Positions 26,029-34,142 of a stretch of DNA of 36,343 nucleotides are shown here, piece after piece; the first letter of the stretch is position 1, and each line of letters opens with the position of its first letter. Where the stretch lies: the NCBI GenBank assembly GCA_003221005.1, contig QHTZ01000076.1:1-36343 (forward strand), read 5' to 3'. A model generated the notes under the pieces. That model had not been told where the DNA came from and did no database searches. It worked only from the letters and a program-made list of their open reading frames with translations. Made by a program: the position numbers and the translations under genes. The DNA comes from Gemmatimonadota bacterium. Lineage in GTDB: Bacteria; Gemmatimonadota; Gemmatimonadetes; Gemmatimonadales; GWC2-71-9.

Positions 26029-27448
26029 CGATCCCTGCGGGCACAAGCTCTTGCGACGGGCGCCCTCCGGACAAGGAGGGAGCGGTCATGTACTCAGGAG
26101 GGGATACCCCGAACATCTCCAGGACCGTGGGTGCAATCGACCGCAACGGCACCCGTTCTTCGCACACGCGGTGATCCCGCTGAGGTGTGCGGATCCACAG
26201 CAGTCCGTCGGGATGGTGCATGCCGCTCTTGAGCCCGTCCGCCTGATAGAACACATCGAAGAAGGGCGTGGTGCGTCCCGACCCGGTGCGCAGTACGGCC
26301 TCCGTGGGCAGCGGTTGGAAGATCTTGCACCCGCTGAACAGGGCCGGTCCCTCCCGGCTGACGAGCATCGCGGGCGCGTTGTCGACCCGCAGCGCGCCCA
26401 ACTGGGCTTCAGCCCGCCGTGCGTCCCGCTCGCTCTCGAACCGCACGTGAAACTGCTCGGCCATGACCGGCGACACTTGGCACGGCGCGGTCACGCCCGC
26501 GACGGCCAGCAAGCGGGCGAAGTCGCGCGGGCGATAAAAGGTCTTGCCGCCGCGGTCCTCGTACATCAAACAGGGCTGCTGGCTCAACGCCGTGCACAGA
26601 ATCAGCGTCGTGTCCCGGCCCGCCAGCTCCATAAACTGGCCGAGCAGCTTGTCCATCTCCTGGTAGCCGAACAGAATTGCGCTCTCATATTCGGCTTGCT
26701 CCGCGAGGGCGGGCCTGATCTTGAAGTGCTCCGGCTCCATATTGCGCCAGTACTTGTGCTGCAAGTGCGCCGTGCTGTTGAGGAAGAACGTCGCAAACGC
26801 CGGCCGCAGCTTGCGGTAGTAAAACTGGAAGACGTCCCACTGCAGCTTGTCGAGGACCACCGCGCGCTTCCAGCGCCCGCCACCCTTGAGCTGCTCGCGC
26901 ATCAACTGCCGCACGATGGCGCTCGCCGTGCGCATCGAAAGGCCATGCGTGATCATGAACGTGACGAAGCTCACCAGCTCCGCAGGGGTCAGTGGGACAC
27001 GCTCGTTGGTATGCTCTTGCACGTTGCGCTGCACGAAACGGTAGTACGGCAGCAACTCGTCAGGATACGGCGCAACAGTCGTGGTCCACGGGTCCGGCAG
27101 CAGGTAGCCGTTCAGCGGCGCGTCGAATCTGGGATTCATGCTGCCACACACCCAAACCGGAATGTCGGCGTCCGACAGGAGATCCCACACGCACTTGCGG
27201 GTCAGCTTGGGTCCATCGCCGAGATGAAACACCCCGTGCTCGGCGTAGGAGAGACCGCTATGCACCGTGACCCACTGGATCCACGGATTCAGCTTGTCTT
27301 GCGGCTCTTCGGCATCGGTGATGTAAACGTCGGACTCCCTGTAAAACCGCTCGAAGTTGGGAAGCTTCCCTTGCTCGACGAACCGCTCCACCACCGCTGG
27401 CGTGAGCTCGTTGAATTCGAGTAGAACGACGGAGGCATCTCTGCGCAT
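26021..27448 (-). CDS. Alkaline-phosphatase-superfamily protein with altered metal site
   Basis: A 475-residue cytoplasmic protein with the fold pattern of type I phosphodiesterases: VVLLEFNELTPAVVERFV at the start, NSTAHLQHKYW near residue 225, and a cap region. Two expected metal-ligand sites look changed. The first strand has FNEL instead of an Asp-centred motif, and the strand that usually carries SDHG reads LILCTALSQQP, with neither Asp nor His. It may be a phosphodiesterase with unusual chemistry or a non-catalytic relative. It is the first gene of the minus-strand glycosyltransferase/flippase operon and overlaps the deacetylase gene by 8 bases. Substrate unknown. Confidence 0.65.
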   Translation of the reverse strand: MRRDASVVLLEFNELTPAVVERFVEQGKLPNFERFYRESDVYITDAEEPQDKLNPWIQWVTVHSGLSYAEHGVFHLGDGPKLTRKCVWDLLSDADIPVWVCGSMNPRFDAPLNGYLLPDPWTTTVAPYPDELLPYYRFVQRNVQEHTNERVPLTPAELVSFVTFMITHGLSMRTASAIVRQLMREQLKGGGRWKRAVVLDKLQWDVFQFYYRKLRPAFATFFLNSTAHLQHKYWRNMEPEHFKIRPALAEQAEYESAILFGYQEMDKLLGQFMELAGRDTTLILCTALSQQPCLMYEDRGGKTFYRPRDFARLLAVAGVTAPCQVSPVMAEQFHVRFESERDARRAEAQLGALRVDNAPAMLVSREGPALFSGCKIFQPLPTEAVLRTGSGRTTPFFDVFYQADGLKSGMHHPDGLLWIRTPQRDHRVCEERVPLRSIAPTVLEMFGVSPPEYMTAPSLSGGRPSQELVPAGIDE

Positions 27449-27707
27449 AGCTCGCTCCTCACGCGGTCGCGCCTTCCACCGCTTGCGTGCGTGGGCGCCG
27501 GCTCCTCACCGCGCCCCGTTTCCCCGCATCACTCTTGCAAGGCTTGGGCTCCCAGCGTGACCGCGCCGGGCGGTCGTAACCACATACGCCGGAACGCGTT
27601 GCGTAGGGTACCGTGGCGCTTGGCTGACGCGCCGGAACACCAGTCCGTTGCGCCGGCGCGGCGGTCGTTTCCCGAGTCTTACGCTCCGTTGGGAGGTACG
27701 AGATCAC
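27449..27707. other. Divergent promoter region between the phosphodiesterase-like gene and asnB
   Basis: A 259-base gap. A CTTGCAAG palindrome (27534-27541) resembles the -12 half of sigma-54 sites in both directions, but no GG is correctly spaced on either side. The asnB ribosome site GGGAGGT is at 27691-27697. No other element is clear. Confidence 0.5.
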
Positions 27708-29696
27708 ATGTGCGGCATCGCTGGCGTCATCCACCGAGACCCCCACCAACCGGTATCCCTGGAGCTGGTCCGGGCCCTGTGCGCCGCCCTCGAGCACCGG
27801 GGCCCGGACGATGAAGGCCTCTACGTTCGCGGCCCCGTCGGACTGGGGATGCGGCGGCTGAGCATTATCGACGTGAGCGGCAGCCAGCAGCCGATCTTCA
27901 ACGAGGATGGTTCCAAGGTCATCGTCTTCAATGGCGAGATCTACAACTATCGCGAGTTACGCCGCGGCCTCATCGCCCGCGGCCACGTGCTCCGTACGCA
28001 GGGCGATACGGAGACCGTACTCCACCTGTACGAGGAGCTCGGACCGGCGTGCGTCGAGCAGCTCCGCGGCATGTTCGCGTTCGCCATATGGGACGCGACC
28101 CAGCGCACGCTGCTGCTCGGCCGTGACCGCTTCGGCATCAAGCCGCTGTACGTGCTCACGGCCCCCTGGGGCATCGCGTTCGCATCCGAGCTCAAGGCGC
28201 TGCATGCGGCTGGCCTGACGTCTCGTGCGCTCGACTGGGAGGCGCTCGACGCGTTTCTGCACGTCGGGTACATCCCCGCTCCGGCGACCCCGTTCCAGGA
28301 TGTCCGAAAGCTGGAACCCGGCCACACGTTGGTGTGGAAGAGCAACGGCGGCGACAGCATCGTGCGACGCTACTGGCATCTGCCGCCCGATGGCGTCGGC
28401 CGCCCGCCCACTGTCGAGGCGCGAATCCGCGACTGGGTCGACGAGTCGGTCGCCGCACACCTCGTCAGCGATGTCCCTGTCGCCGCGTTCTTGAGCGGCG
28501 GTCTGGACTCCTCGACCGTCGTGGCGAGTATGGCCCTGGTCGGTGAGCCGCCGCACGCGTTCACCGCGCGCTACTTCGGGTCCGGCCAGGAGACGGTCGA
28601 CGAGACGGGGCTCGCGCGCGAGCTCGCTCGCCGCTACGGGGTGAACTTGACGGTCGTGGATATCCATCCGAACATCCGCGAGATCTTCGAACCGATCGTA
28701 TGGGCACTCGACGAGCCCCACGCCGACGACTCGGCGATTCCTACGTGGCTCTTGTCGCAGGCTGTTGGGCGAGACTACAAGGTCGCGCTCACCGGCATCG
28801 GTGGAGACGAGCTATTCGGCGGGTATCCGCGGCACATCGGTCTGCCCCTCGCCGAGATCTACGGGAAGCTGCCCGCCGGCGTGCGACGGCTGGCGAGCGC
28901 CGCCGCCCAGCTGCTACCGGAGCCACGGACCGGCACCCTGGGCGTGGATCGGATCAAGCGGTTCCTGCGCTCAGGCGACGGAGACCTGCCCGAGCGGTAC
29001 CTGAGCTTCATGAGCCGGCTCGCCAACGGGGAACGGTCCAACCTCTACGCGCCCGCCCTCAGGGCCAGCATAACGGGCGACGCCGCCCGGGCACGGTTGC
29101 GGTCCCTGTACCACGACGAGGCATGTCCCTCAGGCCCCACGGCCGCGCTGTACCTCGACTACACGGCATACCTCCCCGACGACCTGCTGGCGCTGAGCGA
29201 CCGGCTCGCAATGGCCCATGGGCTGGAGATCCGGGTGCCATTCGTGGATCACGAGTTGGCGACGAGGGTTTTTCCGCTGCCGTATCGTCTCAAGATCGGT
29301 TGGTGGCGGAACAAGCGGCTGCTGAAGCGGGCCATGCACGCTCGGCTCCCGGAGGCTCACTCCAGAGCACCCAAGCGCGGGTTCGTCGGCCCCACAGCCG
29401 CGTGGCTGCGCAACGAGCTGCGGGGAATGCTCGAGGACGAGCTCTCGCCTGACCGGCAACGCCGCCTTGGCTATTTCCATCCGCCGACGGTCGACCGCTT
29501 GCTGCGCGAGCACGCGACGGGCCGACACAATCGGGAGCGCATCCTGTGGGCCCTCCTGTCGTTCTCGACGTGGCACCGCATCTTTGTCGAGTCAAGCGCC
29601 CGGGGCAGCGCGGCGGGCAACTCCAACGGACGTATCACCTCACAAGCCGCTGGCGACAACGGTACCGTAGCAAGTCAGTCAACGTGGGCAGGCTGA
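27708..29696 (+). CDS. asnB: AsnB-type glutamine amidotransferase of the polysaccharide locus
   Basis: A 662-residue glutamine-dependent asparagine synthetase homologue. ATG 27708 is chosen because GGGAGGT is 10 bases upstream and removal of the initiator Met exposes catalytic Cys2 (MCGIAG). The glutaminase domain (1-200) contains FNGEIYNY and RDRFGIKPLY. The synthetase domain has the PP-loop SGGLDSS near residue 265 and GIGGDELFGGY. Homologues in exopolysaccharide loci, including XrtA-type loci, are thought to amidate sugar carboxylates, so uronic-acid amidation is a likely role (inference). Its last 62 bases overlap the convergent formyltransferase gene. Confidence 0.9.
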   Translation: MCGIAGVIHRDPHQPVSLELVRALCAALEHRGPDDEGLYVRGPVGLGMRRLSIIDVSGSQQPIFNEDGSKVIVFNGEIYNYRELRRGLIARGHVLRTQGDTETVLHLYEELGPACVEQLRGMFAFAIWDATQRTLLLGRDRFGIKPLYVLTAPWGIAFASELKALHAAGLTSRALDWEALDAFLHVGYIPAPATPFQDVRKLEPGHTLVWKSNGGDSIVRRYWHLPPDGVGRPPTVEARIRDWVDESVAAHLVSDVPVAAFLSGGLDSSTVVASMALVGEPPHAFTARYFGSGQETVDETGLARELARRYGVNLTVVDIHPNIREIFEPIVWALDEPHADDSAIPTWLLSQAVGRDYKVALTGIGGDELFGGYPRHIGLPLAEIYGKLPAGVRRLASAAAQLLPEPRTGTLGVDRIKRFLRSGDGDLPERYLSFMSRLANGERSNLYAPALRASITGDAARARLRSLYHDEACPSGPTAALYLDYTAYLPDDLLALSDRLAMAHGLEIRVPFVDHELATRVFPLPYRLKIGWWRNKRLLKRAMHARLPEAHSRAPKRGFVGPTAAWLRNELRGMLEDELSPDRQRRLGYFHPPTVDRLLREHATGRHNRERILWALLSFSTWHRIFVESSARGSAAGNSNGRITSQAAGDNGTVASQSTWAG

Positions 29697-30477
29697 AGTA
29701 AGAGTCGGCTGGAACGACGCCGACCTGCCGAAGGCGCAAGCACTCTCCCGCGTCGAGCCGTCGGATCGCCTCTGCCTGAAGCGCGCTCTGCCGCTGCATC
29801 CCCTTCCACGCCAGTGTCACATGGCTGTCCTCGCCCGGGACGATCGACAGCCGCTCCTGGAACAGCACCGGGCCTGTGTCGATCCCATCATCGAGGAGAA
29901 ACACGGTGCACCCGATCATGTCGGGGCGACCGTGGAGCAGCGCCCAGAAGGGGGAATAGGAGCCGCGATACCAGGGCGTGACGCCCGGGTGACCGCCGAT
30001 CACCGCCACCGGCGCGAGCAGCCGTGGCTTCGCGCCGACGATGTACTTGGTGTGAACCACGAAGATGTCAGGATCCAGACGGCCGATCGCGGCGAGCGTA
30101 TCCGGGTGCGAATACGACTCCGTCTGGACGGAGGCGAGGCCCGCACCCACCAGCGTCGCCCGATCCGCCGCCTCGTCGACCAGTCGGGCGAGCACGCGGC
30201 GATCCCGGCGCCCGTTCCGGGCCCGGTCGTACAACCGCCCCAGGATTTGGCCCGCCGTGTGGACCGCCCCATGCCGCGCCGCCCAACGCCGCAGAAAGCG
30301 CGTCCGCGCCTTGAAGCCTCGCCGCGCGCACCAAACGACGCCCACCAGATTCACTCCTGCGCGGACTAAGGTCGCACAGGTGTTGCGCTCGAGTGGACCC
30401 TCCGAGCACAGCGCGACCACCCGGTGCGGCCGTCGGGGGCCGGGCTGCAGGAACTCAGGGCTCGAAAAAGTGGTCAT
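29635..30477 (-). CDS. Formyltransferase-like protein for sugar modification
   Basis: A 280-residue protein with the N10-formyltetrahydrofolate-dependent formyltransferase fold. The core motif reads GGHPGVTPWYRGSYSPF. The catalytic His is kept, but the usual Asn two residues before it (NxH) is Gly. The downstream Asp motif DDGIDTGPVL is intact. In polysaccharide loci such enzymes N-formylate amino sugars; the missing Asn leaves activity uncertain. It overlaps the upstream deacetylase gene by 23 bases and the convergent asnB by 62 bases. It ends a three-gene operon (ATP-grasp, deacetylase, formyltransferase) in which amino groups could be freed and then capped (inference). Confidence 0.8.
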   Translation of the reverse strand: MTTFSSPEFLQPGPRRPHRVVALCSEGPLERNTCATLVRAGVNLVGVVWCARRGFKARTRFLRRWAARHGAVHTAGQILGRLYDRARNGRRDRRVLARLVDEAADRATLVGAGLASVQTESYSHPDTLAAIGRLDPDIFVVHTKYIVGAKPRLLAPVAVIGGHPGVTPWYRGSYSPFWALLHGRPDMIGCTVFLLDDGIDTGPVLFQERLSIVPGEDSHVTLAWKGMQRQSALQAEAIRRLDAGECLRLRQVGVVPADSYFSLPTLTDLLRYRCRQRLVR

Positions 30478-31345
30478 GACCCACGGTTTCGGCCAGCAGC
30501 GCGCGCCGCACTTTCAGATACCTCCGCATCCCGAGCAGCCGTTTCGGGACGGCGAGCAAGGCTGCGCGGGCCCGCTCCCGCCGCAAGTCGCCGGCAAGCC
30601 ACCGTCTCAGGGTCGCAGCATCCGTGGACTGTCGTGCGCCGATGCGCGCGATGCCGCGCCGCCCGAGTGCCGTCGGGTTGATCCCGAGTGTGGAGGTGAA
30701 GACGCAGTCGTATCCCACCGCCCCGGCGATCTCGAGCACGCGCCGGTCGACCGCACCTCCCGGGATGCTGAGGCAGCGCACCGCCCTGCCAAGCAGGTCC
30801 TCCAGCCGCCGCCTCGAATCGGATAGCTCGGCGAAGATTTCCTGCGACGCGAGGCTACTGAGCATACGATGCGTGACCCCGTGAGAACCGATGGTGAAGA
30901 GTGAGGGGTCGAGACGACGCAATCCTTCCTGGTCGGCGAAGAAGCGCCGGCCGATGAACCCCGAAACGACAAAGAAGAACGCCGTGATGCCGCGCTCCGC
31001 GAGGATGGGCGCGGCGCCCTCGACAGCGCCGCGCCAGCCGTCATCGAAAGTGAGAACACAGCCGGGCCCGTCCAGCGTCCCGGCTCCGCCGAGGCAGGCA
31101 CGCAGGGCAGCCTCACCCAGACTACTGACCCCTGCGGCCTGAATGACATCGAGATGCGACCGGAAGACGCGCTCGGAAACGTGGTACATCGTTGCCGAAC
31201 GGCCGAGGCTCCCGTAGGAGAAGACGTCTCCCGGGTGTACATCGTGATAGGCCACCGCGACGAAGCTCCGGGGCACGGTCGTGGCGTGGAGCGACACCTG
31301 CTGCGCGGGCGCGACACTGGCACCGGGACGTGCGATCTCGCTCAC
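30455..31345 (-). CDS. Polysaccharide deacetylase (NodB family)
   Basis: A 296-residue protein if GTG 31345 is used, which overlaps the ATP-grasp stop as GTGA. An in-frame ATG at 31384 would add 13 residues; neither has a clear ribosome site. The NodB motifs are canonical: TFDDGWRG (catalytic Asp and metal Asp), SHGVTHRML (metal His pair) and SIPGGAVD. It should hydrolyse N-acetyl or O-acetyl groups on the polymer or its precursors. No signal peptide is evident. It is a different branch from the 24982-26028 protein, whose motifs are WalW-like. Confidence 0.85.
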   Translation of the reverse strand: MSEIARPGASVAPAQQVSLHATTVPRSFVAVAYHDVHPGDVFSYGSLGRSATMYHVSERVFRSHLDVIQAAGVSSLGEAALRACLGGAGTLDGPGCVLTFDDGWRGAVEGAAPILAERGITAFFFVVSGFIGRRFFADQEGLRRLDPSLFTIGSHGVTHRMLSSLASQEIFAELSDSRRRLEDLLGRAVRCLSIPGGAVDRRVLEIAGAVGYDCVFTSTLGINPTALGRRGIARIGARQSTDAATLRRWLAGDLRRERARAALLAVPKRLLGMRRYLKVRRALLAETVGHDHFFEP

Positions 31346-32556
31346 GGGCGTGCCGGGGGGTGCTTCGCGAGGACGTGGAGCCATTGCAGCGTTTCTACGA
31401 CGAACGGCGCGGGGTCTCGCCAGCGCCAGACCTCGCTCCGATCCCGGCGGGGTCGATGGTGCAGGAACTCCAGCACCGCGCCGAGCCTCGATCCGTCGCC
31501 GTTTTGCAGATGCGGGTCCGCGGGCGGGGAGCGCCGGAGCCGCAGATAGAGGTGATCAACGTCTCCCCAGAACCAGCGGCTCCGCACGCCCACACGATAG
31601 TGGGAGCACTCCGGGACCAGCTCCCCCGCGGCGCAACGAACGAGGAGAGCGGGAAAATCGACGCCCGCATCGACCGCGAGCTGGAGCGATCCCCAAAACC
31701 GACCGTTCAGCTCCATCAGCACGTAGCGGCCCGTGGCAAGCTCCCGCTTGCACTCGATCATCGCCACACCCTGCCAATCGAGCATGTCCAGGAGCTGTAG
31801 ACCGGGATCGACGAGCGCGGGCGCGAGCGGAATGCTTTCCCGGTAGACGCTCACGCCGCCGCTCGGCGGGTTCTCTCGCAACCGACGATGCGCGAACAGG
31901 GCGACGGCACGGCCGTTCCACCGCAGCACGAACAGCCCCTCGCCGGGCCCCACCACTCGGCGCTGCAGCAAGACGGGGAACGCGGCGGGAGGGAGTGTCG
32001 CGAGAACGCTGCGACAGGCCGAGGCGTCAGGGACAGGCGTAACCCCGAGCTTCAGGCGGACCGCCCCCACCCGCGCTACGGAGCGGTGCGGCTTTACGAC
32101 GGCTGGGAAAAAACTCTCTTCGGGGATCGCGTCCGGCCAGGCAGCAGCCGTGAGCATCACCCGCGTGTCTGGCACGCCGAGACCCACGCATTCGGCAAGG
32201 TGGCACGCGCGAACCTTGTCCGACGCCGCTTGATAGGTCTGAAGATCGGGAAACGGCAGGACCGTTTCGCGCGGCAGGGCGGTGCGGTGCTCCAGGACGG
32301 CTTCGACCGACGGATCCGCTAGGGGCAGCACGAGGTCGATCCCGCGTTCGCGCACCAGCGCACCCAGCTCCGCGGCGTAGGCGGACGGATCGCACAGGGG
32401 ATCAGCGTGGCTGAGACAGCGGTGCACCCCCCGAGACACGCCGGCAAGACACGGGTTCACGTCCGCGGCCACGTGCACCTCGTGACCGGCGGCACGCAGC
32501 GACCGTGCGGCCGCGAGGGCAGCTCGTTCGTTCCCATCCGTGATCAGCACACGCAT
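31342..32556 (-). CDS. ATP-grasp family ligase of unknown substrate
   Basis: A 404-residue protein with a Rossmann-like N-terminal domain (RVLITDGNERAALAAARSLRAAG) and an ATP-grasp domain from about 115. The nucleotide-binding Lys lies in FFPAVVKPHRS, and the metal-binding end is AMIECKRE with MELNGRFWGSLQLAVDAGVDFP, where Glu and Asn are the usual metal ligands. ATP-grasp enzymes in such loci ligate carboxylates to amines, for example amino acids onto sugars. Here it could attach a group to an amine freed by the adjacent deacetylase (inference). First gene of its operon; no clear promoter was found in the divergent space to the polymerase gene. Confidence 0.8.
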   Translation of the reverse strand: MRVLITDGNERAALAAARSLRAAGHEVHVAADVNPCLAGVSRGVHRCLSHADPLCDPSAYAAELGALVRERGIDLVLPLADPSVEAVLEHRTALPRETVLPFPDLQTYQAASDKVRACHLAECVGLGVPDTRVMLTAAAWPDAIPEESFFPAVVKPHRSVARVGAVRLKLGVTPVPDASACRSVLATLPPAAFPVLLQRRVVGPGEGLFVLRWNGRAVALFAHRRLRENPPSGGVSVYRESIPLAPALVDPGLQLLDMLDWQGVAMIECKRELATGRYVLMELNGRFWGSLQLAVDAGVDFPALLVRCAAGELVPECSHYRVGVRSRWFWGDVDHLYLRLRRSPPADPHLQNGDGSRLGAVLEFLHHRPRRDRSEVWRWRDPAPFVVETLQWLHVLAKHPPARP

Positions 32557-32671
32557 GCGTCAGTCCGAGCGACACTTTCCATGCCCACACGCAGCCGCCT
32601 TCGGCGTACCGGGATCGTTGCATCGCCGCAACGGTTCGAGCGGGTTGACCGCTCCTGCGCACGCCCAACAC

Positions 32672-32687
32672 TGGCGCCTGTCTTGCA
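32672..32687 (+). promoter_or_regulatory. Sigma-54 (-24/-12) promoter of the polymerase operon
   Basis: The plus strand reads TGGCGC-CTGTC-TTGCA, with one mismatch in the -24 half and correct spacing. The predicted start near 32698 leaves a leader of about 65 bases, ending in CGAGGAGGCAG before ATG 32763. Confidence 0.65.
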
Positions 32688-32762
32688 ACAGCGTCGTGCG
32701 CCCTGGGCCCCAGGCGAGCCCAGGCGTCGCCGATACCCTCGATCGCGAGGAGGCAGACTGGA

Positions 32763-34142
32763 ATGACCGCGACCGCCCGTGCGCCCCAGCCGGGAGCGCG
32801 CGCCATCGCAGCGGGTCCCCCAGCGCACAGGCCGGCAGAACCGGCCCGCTGGGACCTGCTGCTGGTGTGCGTCGGCGTGTACGTGGCATGTGCCGTCGGG
32901 CGGGTGCACCTACTGTTTCCTGCGCTGCAGCCGCTCCAGCCGGCGTTCATCTCGGGAGTACTGGCGACGGGCCTCTACGCGCTCGCACAGTCCGGCCCCC
33001 GCCGCGTGGAGTTGCTGCGCCATCGGGTGACCTATCTGCTCCTCGCCTTTACCGTCTGGATGGCGCTGTCCGTGCCCGGCGCCCTGAACCGGGGCGCCGC
33101 CTTCCACTTCTGGACCGGCAACTTCATCAAGTCGGTCGTGATGTACTTCGTAATCGCGGGGTGCATCAGGGGCTTCCGCGACGTCGAGCGACTGGCCCTC
33201 GCGTACTTCGCCTCGACCGTCGTGTATACCGTGGTGGTGCTCGCGCGCTTCCAGCTGGACGAGAGCAACTGGCGTCTGGCGGGTCTGTACACCTACGACG
33301 CCAATGACTTTGCCACGCTCGTGGTCACGGCGATGCCGCTCGGCCTCTACCTCGTGCTGCGAAGCCGATCGCTGCTCTGGCGAGCCACCTCGCTCGGCGC
33401 CTTGGGCACGCTCGCCGTCGGCCTGGTGTGGTCGGGATCGCGGGGCGGCTTTCTGGCCCTGCTTGTCACGATCTGCTTCGTCTTATTCCGGTTCACCACA
33501 GTGCCGGCGAAATGGCGGCTGGCCGTCTTCGCGGTCATTCTCGTCCTCGTCGCGGGGATCGCCAGTGATCAGTACTGGACGGCGATGCAGACCATCCTCA
33601 AGCCGAGCGAGGACTACAACGAGACATCGGAGACCGGCCGTATTAAGACCTGGGAGCGGGGGCTCGGATACATGGCGCAGCATCCGCTGTTGGGGGTCGG
33701 CGCCAACAACTTCTGGTTCGCCGAAGGGACGATCTCGCCGCTCGCGTGGCGCCAGCAGTACGGGAGAGCCGTCCGTTGGGGCGCGGCGCATAACAGCTTC
33801 GTTCAAGTCGGTGCCGAGCTCGGCGTGCCAGGACTCCTGCTGTTCGTCGCCATCCTCGCCAGCACGTTCGCCTCCCTGCGTCGAGTCGCGAAATACGCGA
33901 TAGAGACGGCCCCTGGCGTGCACGGCCCGCCACGGCTTGCGCAGTCGCTGATGGCGGCGCTCATCGGATTCAGCGTCGGCGCGTTCTTCTTGTCCCTGGC
34001 GTACGCGGAGATGCTGTATACGCTCATCGCCCTGGCGGTCGCCCTAGAGAAGATCAGCCGCCCCAAGGCCAGCCCTCTGCCGTTGCCCGCAAGTCGAGCA
34101 GTTGTCGGCGGCGGGTCGCATCCGCTGCGACACACAGCATGA
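32763..34142 (+). CDS. O-antigen ligase/polymerase family membrane protein (Wzy-like)
   Basis: A 459-residue integral membrane protein with about ten to twelve helices. A hydrophilic N-terminus (1-29) precedes the first helix (LLLVCVGVYVACAVG). The Wzy_C/WaaL region includes LVWSGSRGGFLAL and the large periplasmic loop with GRIKTWERGLGYMAQHPLLG and HNSFVQVGAELGVPG, whose His and Arg are typical for the family. It should polymerise the repeat units delivered by the flippase, though a ligase role cannot be excluded by sequence. It has a sigma-54-type promoter and overlaps the next glycosyltransferase gene (ATGA). Confidence 0.85.
   Translation: MTATARAPQPGARAIAAGPPAHRPAEPARWDLLLVCVGVYVACAVGRVHLLFPALQPLQPAFISGVLATGLYALAQSGPRRVELLRHRVTYLLLAFTVWMALSVPGALNRGAAFHFWTGNFIKSVVMYFVIAGCIRGFRDVERLALAYFASTVVYTVVVLARFQLDESNWRLAGLYTYDANDFATLVVTAMPLGLYLVLRSRSLLWRATSLGALGTLAVGLVWSGSRGGFLALLVTICFVLFRFTTVPAKWRLAVFAVILVLVAGIASDQYWTAMQTILKPSEDYNETSETGRIKTWERGLGYMAQHPLLGVGANNFWFAEGTISPLAWRQQYGRAVRWGAAHNSFVQVGAELGVPGLLLFVAILASTFASLRRVAKYAIETAPGVHGPPRLAQSLMAALIGFSVGAFFLSLAYAEMLYTLIALAVALEKISRPKASPLPLPASRAVVGGGSHPLRHTA

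Noticed and set aside
27534..27541. CTTGCAAG as a bidirectional sigma-54 -12 element between the divergent operons
   Set aside because: The required GG is not at the right distance on either strand.
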